36,996 bases of DNA from an uncultured Lachnospiraceae bacterium (GTDB lineage: Bacteria; Bacillota; Clostridia; Lachnospirales; Lachnospiraceae), in NCBI GenBank assembly GCA_944381535.1, contig CALWLN010000098.1, positions 1 to 36,996 of the forward strand, read 5' to 3'. The notes under the pieces are model-generated. The model made no database searches and was not told the DNA's origin. It saw nothing but the letters and a program-made list of their open reading frames with translations. A program made the position numbers and the translations under genes. Numbering within the stretch: position 1 is the first letter of the stretch; every line of letters starts with the position of its first letter. Shown here piece after piece: positions 31,358 through 36,996 of this stretch.

Positions 31358-32089
31358 TCAAATTCCTCTGTCAATCTTCAGAGAAACCACCTTTTTTAAT
31401 TCCTCGTACTGCTCCCGGTCAATGATGATCCGGTTGCCCTCCTTGGTCAGCAGCCCGTCGTCGCCAAATTTCTTCACCGCCCGGGTGATACTTTTCACGC
31501 ATAGCCCCGTCTCGTCCGCCAGGCCCTGGCGGCCCTCCGTCACCCGCAGTACGCCGTTCTTGCTGTGCCGCTCATGCCGCTCCACAAGCAGCAGCGCCAG
31601 TCGGTCCGACCCCTGCATGAAAAGGAACAGCCGGTTATTTCTGCTTTCCTCCAGCAGATATTCTCCCACCAACTTGGACTCATGCTTTAAAGCCTTGATA
31701 TCCGAATACATCCATTTTTCAAATTTGGCCCGGGGAATCTTGACCACCGTGCATTTGGTCACCGTCCGCAGGGTCGTCCGATACACGTCCAGATCCATGA
31801 TGAACTCCATGCCACCGAAGGCGTGAACCCTGTTAAAGGTCATAAAATCATAGGACACCCCAAAAATACGGTAGTCCGTGGCCTTTATCAGCCCCTTTGC
31901 CACAAAAAATATGGTGTCCGCCGGATCGTTCTCCCGCACAAAGGTGACTCCTTTCTCCAGTTCCTCCACCTGAAACGCGTCCAGTATCCACAGAGGGGCC
32001 GTTCGAAAATATTCCTCAAACTGATCTCTCCTGGAACTGTCAATGGCCCTAGCAAAGGGCAGTACACTGTTTACAGATTTGCTATCCAC
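31358..32089 (-). CDS. Crp/Fnr-family transcriptional regulator
   Basis: A 243-residue regulator with an N-terminal cyclic-nucleotide-binding-like beta barrel (about 30-130; [20 protein letters not shown]) and a dimerisation helix. The C-terminal winged helix (about 185-222) reads [20 protein letters not shown], then [13 protein letters not shown]. There is no cysteine cluster of the Fnr [4Fe-4S] type at the N-terminus. Its start overlaps the deoB stop by 8 bp, so it is embedded in the nucleoside-catabolism operon and probably controls it or responds to it. The ligand is unknown. Confidence 0.9.
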   Translation of the reverse strand: MDSKSVNSVLPFARAIDSSRRDQFEEYFRTAPLWILDAFQVEELEKGVTFVRENDPADTIFFVAKGLIKATDYRIFGVSYDFMTFNRVHAFGGMEFIMDLDVYRTTLRTVTKCTVVKIPRAKFEKWMYSDIKALKHESKLVGEYLLEESRNNRLFLFMQGSDRLALLLVERHERHSKNGVLRVTEGRQGLADETGLCVKSITRAVKKFGDDGLLTKEGNRIIIDREQYEELKKVVSLKIDRGI

Positions 32090-33287
32090 GCAATTCCTCC
32101 TGTAATTTGCTCAAAATGGAAGTACCAATAGTTCCCTCCGGCATGGCCACGCCGAAATTTTCCGCAACCGTAGCGCCGATTGTGGCGAAGGTATCCTCCG
32201 GCTCTATAGGCCCGCCTTTCCCCATGCTCCTGGCATAGGCGATAAAGGGCACGTACTCTCTGGTATGGTCGGTACCGCTGTAGGTGGGATCATTTCCGTG
32301 GTCCGCTGTCAGAATCAACAGGTCGTCCTCTCTAAGCTTCTCCATCAATATTCCCAGGTTCTTATCAAATTTCTCAATTTCCCGTCCGTACCCCTGCGGG
32401 TCTCTCCGGTGTCCCCACAGGGCATCGAAATCCACCAGATTCACAAAACATAAGCCTTGAAAATCCTGTTCGCAGATTTCAATGGTCTGCTCCATGCCGT
32501 GGACGGAGCTTTCGGAGTGATACGTCTCCGCAATGCCCTCTCCGCAGAAGATGTCGTAAATCTTGCCCACGCCGATGACGTCCAGTCCCGCTTCCCGCAA
32601 GGCGTTCAGCGCGGTGGGGCCGGTGGGCTTTAAAGCGTAATCCCGGCGGTTGCTGGTGCGCTTGAATTCCCCCTTCTTCCTGCCCACATAAGGTCTTGCG
32701 ATAACACGTCCTACACGCCATTCGTCCTTCATGGTAATTTCCCTTGCGATCTCGCAGCAGCGGTACAGGTTCTGAAGGTCAAAGGTCTCCTCGTTTCCGC
32801 ATATCTGCAGCACCGAGTCCGCCGACGTATAGACGATCATGGCCCCCGTCCGAATCTCTTCCTCACCCAGCTCCTCGATAATCTCCGTGCCGCTGGCGCT
32901 CTTGTTGCCAATGACCCGCTTCCCGCACCGCTTTTCCAACTCCGCAATCAGTTCCGGAGGAAAGCCTGTGTCCGTAAAGGTTTGAAATGGCTTCTCCGTC
33001 CGGATTCCCATCATCTCCCAGTGGCCGGTCATGGTATCCTTGCCGTTGCTCTTCTCGCCCAGACGGGTATAACGTCCCAGAGGATTCTCTACGCCCTCCA
33101 TGGTTCCCGCCGGATGGAGGTTCAACATACCTAGTTCCTTTAAATTGGGAATATCCAGAGTACCCACGGTATCCAAAATGTGTCCGAAGGTATCCACGCC
33201 AATATCCCCGAACCGGGCGGAATCTGGCATAGCCCTAATGCCCAGGGAATCCAGGACAATTACAAAAATTCTCTTATATTTTTTCAT
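32082..33287 (-). CDS. deoB: Phosphopentomutase
   Basis: Interconverts (deoxy)ribose-1-phosphate and (deoxy)ribose-5-phosphate, linking nucleoside phosphorylases to DeoC and the pentose phosphate pathway. The 401-residue, alkaline-phosphatase-superfamily enzyme has the metal-binding [15 protein letters not shown] at the start, [13 protein letters not shown] with the phosphorylated Thr, [15 protein letters not shown], and [20 protein letters not shown] near the C-terminus. All metal-ligand motifs are present. It lies 59 bp after cdd and overlaps the Crp/Fnr gene. Confidence 0.97.
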   Translation of the reverse strand: MKKYKRIFVIVLDSLGIRAMPDSARFGDIGVDTFGHILDTVGTLDIPNLKELGMLNLHPAGTMEGVENPLGRYTRLGEKSNGKDTMTGHWEMMGIRTEKPFQTFTDTGFPPELIAELEKRCGKRVIGNKSASGTEIIEELGEEEIRTGAMIVYTSADSVLQICGNEETFDLQNLYRCCEIAREITMKDEWRVGRVIARPYVGRKKGEFKRTSNRRDYALKPTGPTALNALREAGLDVIGVGKIYDIFCGEGIAETYHSESSVHGMEQTIEICEQDFQGLCFVNLVDFDALWGHRRDPQGYGREIEKFDKNLGILMEKLREDDLLILTADHGNDPTYSGTDHTREYVPFIAYARSMGKGGPIEPEDTFATIGATVAENFGVAMPEGTIGTSILSKLQEELRG

Positions 33288-33346
33288 TTCGCTCTCCTAA
33301 TGCCGGTTTCACGGCAATTTGCTCCACGGTATTGTGATTTCTACGC

Positions 33347-33766
33347 CTATTTAAGGTTCGCCGGCCCGAAGCCTAAGGGCAACAGTTCCTTCAAGGTATA
33401 GATATCGTAATGTTCCCTGTCGGTGGCCAGAATGATCCGAAAGGTCTCCGGGTCGCAGAACTCCATCATCACCTGGCGGCACACCCCGCAGGGCGCGGCG
33501 TACTCCGTCAAAATACCGTTCTTGCCGCCCACCACGCAGATAGCCTCAAATTCCCTGACGCCCTCGCTGACCGCCTTGAAAAAGGCGGTGCGCTCCGCGC
33601 AGTTGGTGGGCGTGTAGGCCGCATTCTCAATGTTGCAGCCAGTGTAAACAGCCCCGTTTCCGGCAAGAAGGGCCGCTCCCACCTTAAAGCCGGAGTAAGG
33701 GGTGTAGGAAAATTCCAACTGCCGGATGGCTGTCTCGATCAGTTGCTCTACCAATAATCTATCCAT
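33347..33766 (-). CDS. cdd: Cytidine deaminase
   Basis: Deaminates cytidine and deoxycytidine to uridine and deoxyuridine, which the adjacent uridine phosphorylase can then split. The 139-residue length is that of the tetrameric class. Zinc site: NCAERTAFF (C56, catalytic E58) and PCGVCRQVM (C93, C96). Substrate-binding SGFKVGAALL and CNIENAAYTPTN are intact. The gene is 15 bp after deoC. Confidence 0.96.
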   Translation of the reverse strand: MDRLLVEQLIETAIRQLEFSYTPYSGFKVGAALLAGNGAVYTGCNIENAAYTPTNCAERTAFFKAVSEGVREFEAICVVGGKNGILTEYAAPCGVCRQVMMEFCDPETFRIILATDREHYDIYTLKELLPLGFGPANLK

Positions 33767-33781
33767 ACATTTTTCTTCCGA

Positions 33782-34447
33782 TCAATACCCGGAAGCCTCC
33801 TCATTTTTCACCAGCTTGATAATCCGGCTGGTTCCCAGCCGGTCCGCCCCCAGAGCCAGAAACTTCTCCGCGTCCTCAAGGGAGGCGATCCCGCCGGCAG
33901 CCTTGATCTTCACCCCGGGGCCAATATACCTGGCAAACAATGCCACGTCCTCGAAGGTTGCCCCGGCTGTGGAAAATCCTGTGGAAGTCTTGATATAGTC
34001 CGCCCCGGCGTCGGTGACGATTTCGCACATTCTGATTTTTTCTTCCTCGGTGAGCAGACAGGTCTCGATAATGACCTTTAAAATCTTCTCCTCACAGACC
34101 GCCTTCAGAGTGCGAATCTCTTCCTCAATCATATCATATTTTTTCTCTTTCAGCCAGCCCAGATTAATGACCATATCAATCTCGGCGGCGCCGTTTAAAA
34201 TGGCGTCCCCGGTCTCAAACTCCTTGGTTTTCGTGGTGGCGTATCCGTTGGGAAAGCCGATGACCGTGCAGACCGGCATTTTCCCCTGCACATAGTCGGC
34301 CGCCTCCTTCACAAAGCTGGGCGGAATGCACACGGAAGCCGTCCGGTATTTCATCGCGTCATCGCATATCTGCTTTATCTCCGGCCAGGTAGACGTCGTA
34401 AGCAGCAGCGTGTGATCCACATGCTTTAAAATTTCACTTGCGTTCAT
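33782..34447 (-). CDS. deoC: Deoxyribose-phosphate aldolase
   Basis: Cleaves 2-deoxyribose-5-phosphate to acetaldehyde and glyceraldehyde-3-phosphate. The 221-residue TIM-barrel protein has [14 protein letters not shown] near the start, [28 protein letters not shown], the Schiff-base lysine K153 in [17 protein letters not shown], and KAAGGI. I chose ATG 34445-34447 (GGGAGGAC upstream), which gives the family N-terminus, over an upstream in-frame ATG overlapping the phosphorylase gene. Its acetaldehyde product could feed the same aldehyde-handling enzymes as the dehydratase pathway (inference). Confidence 0.97.
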   Translation of the reverse strand: MNASEILKHVDHTLLLTTSTWPEIKQICDDAMKYRTASVCIPPSFVKEAADYVQGKMPVCTVIGFPNGYATTKTKEFETGDAILNGAAEIDMVINLGWLKEKKYDMIEEEIRTLKAVCEEKILKVIIETCLLTEEEKIRMCEIVTDAGADYIKTSTGFSTAGATFEDVALFARYIGPGVKIKAAGGIASLEDAEKFLALGADRLGTSRIIKLVKNEEASGY

Positions 34448-34460
34448 AGTTGTCCTCCCG

Positions 34461-35246
34461 TTATCTTCCATTTTCCCGGTCCTCGCGAATCAGCCTGCGG
34501 ATGGCCTCCACAGCCACCTGTATGGCCATGCTCGTATCGTGGGCTACCGGATTTTCCAGTCCCAGCTTCTCCCTCTCCTGGTTTGCCACCACCAGAAAGC
34601 AAGAGCCGGCCCGCACCCGCAGATAGCTTGCCACGATAAACAGCGCCGCGGACTCCATCTCGGAAGCCAGACAGCCCAGCCGCTTCCAGGCCTCCCACTT
34701 ATTCATCAGTTCATAACTCACCGGCTTGGTCTCCGGCTCATGCTGCCCGTAGAAGGCGTCCTTGCACTGAACCACTCCCGTGTGTAAGGGATACCCTTTT
34801 TCCCGGGCCGCCGCCACCAGGGCATTGGTCACGGTCAGGTCCGCCACCGCCGGAAATTCTATGGGCGCATACTCCCGACTGGTCCCCTCCATGCGGATGG
34901 CTCCCGTCGCCACCACCACATCCCCGCTCTTTACCTGAGTCTGCATACCGCCGCAGGTTCCAATACGGATAAAGGTGTCCGCGCCGCAGCGGTACAGCTC
35001 CTCCATAGCGATGGAGGCGGAGGGGCCGCCGATTCCAGTGGAGGTGACGCTGACCTTCACGCCGTCCAGAGTTCCGGTATAGGTCACATATTCCCGGTTG
35101 TCGGCAATCAACACCGGGTTCTCAAAATACTGGGCAATCTTCACACACCGTTTGGGGTCTCCGGGCAGAATCACATAGCGGCCCACTTCGCCCTCCGCCA
35201 CCTGAATATGATACTGTCTGCTGGCGTCCTCTGAATAATTTTTCAT
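34461..35246 (-). CDS. udp: Uridine phosphorylase-type nucleoside phosphorylase
   Basis: Splits uridine (and perhaps other nucleosides) with phosphate. The 261-residue protein belongs to the NP-I (hexameric) family: [44 protein letters not shown] (phosphate and ribose site), [12 protein letters not shown] and [15 protein letters not shown]. The [12 protein letters not shown] segment and overall pattern favour Udp over DeoD. ATG 35244-35246 with GGAGGAGAG upstream is preferred to the longer open frame. It follows the permease gene by 151 bp and precedes deoC. Confidence 0.9.
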   Translation of the reverse strand: MKNYSEDASRQYHIQVAEGEVGRYVILPGDPKRCVKIAQYFENPVLIADNREYVTYTGTLDGVKVSVTSTGIGGPSASIAMEELYRCGADTFIRIGTCGGMQTQVKSGDVVVATGAIRMEGTSREYAPIEFPAVADLTVTNALVAAAREKGYPLHTGVVQCKDAFYGQHEPETKPVSYELMNKWEAWKRLGCLASEMESAALFIVASYLRVRAGSCFLVVANQEREKLGLENPVAHDTSMAIQVAVEAIRRLIREDRENGR

Positions 35247-35323
35247 CGTATCTCTCCTCCTTTTTCTCATTCAAATCATATGTACACTGGCTATTCTCCT
35301 CCGAGACCATATCCTGCCTGTCC

Positions 35324-35398
35324 AGAGAGGACTTTCTTTACACCGCCATCCGACGCTGCCCCTGTTCCGGAAGTGAGATGTCTGGCACCGTCCTCTCT
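35324..35398. repeat. Long-spaced 9-bp inverted repeat between permease and udp
   Basis: AGAGAGGAC (35324-35332) and GTCCTCTCT (35390-35398) are perfect complements 57 nt apart, the second touching the stop of the permease gene. Read on the minus strand they could close a stem around a leader-like segment before udp. No T tract follows. Meaning uncertain. Confidence 0.45.
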
Positions 35399-36339
35399 CA
35401 TCGCTGCCCCTTGTCGTAGGGAATCCCTTCCGCCTTTGGCGCCCTGGATTTCTTGGAAACAAATACCAGCACCAGCAGAGAGATCATGTACGGAAGCATG
35501 TTGTAAAGAGTGCTTGGAAGCTTCAGCGCCACCAAAGTGTCAAATCCCGTGTAGACATTGGAAAGCGCCCGGAACAGACCGAACAAAAGGGCTGCCAGCC
35601 CAATGTTAACGGGCTTCCACTGTCCGAAGATCATAACGGCCAGAGCCAGAAACCCGAAGCCTGCCACACCGTTTTCAAACTTCCACTCGCTGACGCCCGC
35701 AGTGATGTACACCAGTCCGCCAAGTCCGCCCAGAGCTCCGGAAATGAGCACGCCGGCATAGCGCATCCGGTATACGTTGATTCCCACCGAGTCCGCCGCC
35801 TGGGGATGCTCGCCGCAGGCACAGAGCCGCAGGCCGAATTTTGTCTTGTACATCACAATATAGGAAGCAATCAACACCAGAAAGGCGATCAGCATGAACC
35901 AGTTGAATTCAAATTTTCCAATGTTCATGATAAAGGCTTTCTTCGCTTCCCCGTAAACCACCGTGGTGGAGACGTTGTCAACATTTTCCGACATGTTGAT
36001 GGCTCTCACCAGAACCACTGCCGCCGCCGGGCCCATAAGATTTAACGCCGTTCCCACCAGCGTCTGGTCCGCCTTGAATTTTATGGCCGCAACGCCTAAA
36101 GCTAAGGAGAATACCATTCCTATCATAACACTTGCCAGGGTTACAAGCAAGATAATTAAAGGCGCCGCCATGCCGGAGGGAACATATTTCATCATGAGGG
36201 CGCCTCCCAAAGCTCCCATCACCATGATTCCCTCAAGACCGATATTGATCACGCCGCCGTGTTCGGAAAAACACCCGCCCAGCGCCACAAGCACCAGAAC
36301 CGACGCAAAAATCAAGGTATATTGAATCAATAACAACAT
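35398..36339 (-). CDS. nupQ: Nucleoside ABC transporter permease (NupQ-like)
   Basis: Membrane permease of the BPD_transp_2 (branched-chain/sugar/nucleoside) class, 313 residues with about eight to nine hydrophobic segments. Typical stretches: HGGVINIGLEGIMVMGALGGA, FGLRLCACGEHPQAADSVGINVYRMRYAGVLISGALGGLGG-type loop, and GFGFLALAVMIFGQWKP. It pairs with the permease upstream: the TAA of that gene and this ATG share one base (36339). Its place in front of nucleoside catabolic genes supports nucleoside import. ATPase and binding lipoprotein genes would be further right, outside the window. Confidence 0.9.
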   Translation of the reverse strand: MLLLIQYTLIFASVLVLVALGGCFSEHGGVINIGLEGIMVMGALGGALMMKYVPSGMAAPLIILLVTLASVMIGMVFSLALGVAAIKFKADQTLVGTALNLMGPAAAVVLVRAINMSENVDNVSTTVVYGEAKKAFIMNIGKFEFNWFMLIAFLVLIASYIVMYKTKFGLRLCACGEHPQAADSVGINVYRMRYAGVLISGALGGLGGLVYITAGVSEWKFENGVAGFGFLALAVMIFGQWKPVNIGLAALLFGLFRALSNVYTGFDTLVALKLPSTLYNMLPYMISLLVLVFVSKKSRAPKAEGIPYDKGQR

Positions 36340-36996
36340 TAAGCGTTCCCTCCTTCCTGCTTTTCGGACAGCCGTTTATCTCTTCTTTCCAGAAGCCGGT
36401 TCAGCCAAAGCTTAAAGAAAAGAACAAAACCGCACAGGTAAATGATAAACGCGGAAATCAGATCGGAAATCTGCGCACAGTACATGCTGGTATCCACATA
36501 GGTTCCACCGCTTGTGATGTGCTGGATAAAGTAGGAGGAAAATATGGTTCCGATGGGGTTTAATCCCCCCAGAAACGCCGCTGCGATGCCGTTAAAGCCC
36601 ATGGCCGGGACGCTGGTCTGCTGCACCATCCACTGCTCGATACCGCACAGATAGAAAATACCCGCCCCCAGCCCCGCCAATCCGCCGGAGATCATCATGG
36701 TTACGATGAGGTTCCGCTTTTCCTTCATCCCGCAGTATCTGGCCGCATACTTATTCAGACCGGTTGCCTTCAGTTCATAGCCGAATTTTGTCTTTTCCAG
36801 GGGAATCCATACCAGCACCGCCACCAATACCGCCAGCGGAAGTCCCAGAGTCACAAACTCGTTTTTCGAAAAAAAACGTTCCAATCCCAGACTGGGAAGC
36901 AGCGCCGCCTTGTTGACGCTGGAAAGGGGTCTGGTGTAGGGAGTGGACTGCTCCTTCACCGTCGCGAGCAGCATGTTCACACAGTAGAGGGCAATC
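36339..36996 (-). CDS. nupP: Nucleoside ABC transporter permease (NupP-like), N-terminus beyond window
   Basis: The C-terminal 218 residues of a BPD_transp_2 permease; the frame stays open to the right edge, so no start is seen here. Hydrophobic segments alternate with GYELKATGLNKYAARYCGMKEK (the cytoplasmic coupling loop), MMISGGLAGLGAGIFYLCG and VPAMGFNGIAAAFLGGLNPIG, which are characteristic. It overlaps the next permease by one base and should form the heterodimeric membrane channel with it. Confidence 0.88.
   Translation of the reverse strand, partial: IALYCVNMLLATVKEQSTPYTRPLSSVNKAALLPSLGLERFFSKNEFVTLGLPLAVLVAVLVWIPLEKTKFGYELKATGLNKYAARYCGMKEKRNLIVTMMISGGLAGLGAGIFYLCGIEQWMVQQTSVPAMGFNGIAAAFLGGLNPIGTIFSSYFIQHITSGGTYVDTSMYCAQISDLISAFIIYLCGFVLFFKLWLNRLLERRDKRLSEKQEGGNA

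Noticed and set aside
35334-35388. Short minus-strand GTG-started frame before udp
   Set aside because: Only about 16 codons with a marginal SD and GTG start; not enough support beside the inverted repeat that encloses it.

Overview
The window reads as chromosome of an anaerobic, spore-forming Firmicute, most likely Lachnospiraceae (Clostridium cluster XIVa). This rests on gene content (gpr, spoIIP, a GerMN lipoprotein, a B12-dependent diol dehydratase operon, a Nup-type nucleoside ABC transporter), strong GGAGG-type ribosome binding sites and fairly GC-rich coding DNA. Almost every gene is on the minus strand. Only rpsT and argG are on the plus strand. No tRNA, rRNA, CRISPR array or intact transposase was found.

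Layout, left to right. (1) 1-5138: spoIIP (running off the left edge), gpr, rpsT, ogt, a Phd/RelE-type toxin-antitoxin pair and holA. The holA/rpsT/gpr/spoIIP neighbourhood is the classical Firmicute one, with ogt and the toxin-antitoxin pair inserted. (2) 5191-12717: a hypothetical protein, then comEC, a GerMN lipoprotein, a sensor kinase, a response regulator and a ComEA-like lipoprotein, apparently one operon from a promoter near 12776. (3) 12815-19877: a YdcZ-family membrane protein, then argD, argB, argJ, a GNAT gene and argC on the minus strand, divergent from argG. The argC-argG gap carries two promoters, each overlapped by ARG-box-like palindromes. (4) 19974-26574: a diol/glycerol dehydratase operon (pduC, pduD, pduE, reactivase large subunit in two pieces, reactivase small subunit, PduO-type adenosyltransferase, a UroD-like protein) behind a consensus promoter. 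(5) 26721-28853: a glgX-type debranching enzyme. (6) 28854-29674: about 820 bases with no conventional gene but dense inverted repeats. They comprise a run of hairpins just upstream of glgX, a 343-bp long imperfect palindrome, and a possible 18-codon ORF with a strong ribosome binding site. (7) 29675-36996: nucleoside uptake and catabolism (two ABC permeases, uridine phosphorylase, deoC, cdd, deoB, a Crp/Fnr regulator, punA) ending with a SAM methyltransferase.

How it fits together: imported nucleosides are split by the phosphorylases, deaminated by Cdd, and the pentose phosphates are isomerised by DeoB and, for deoxyribose, cleaved by DeoC to acetaldehyde and glyceraldehyde-3-phosphate. The dehydratase operon makes propionaldehyde or 3-hydroxypropionaldehyde from 1,2-propanediol or glycerol, with its own reactivation and cobalamin adenosylation functions. 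The arg genes cover glutamate to ornithine and citrulline to argininosuccinate. The most unusual items are the structured non-coding block at 28.9-29.6 kb, the in-frame TAA that splits the dehydratase reactivase, and a degenerate tandem duplication of the argB/argD junction.
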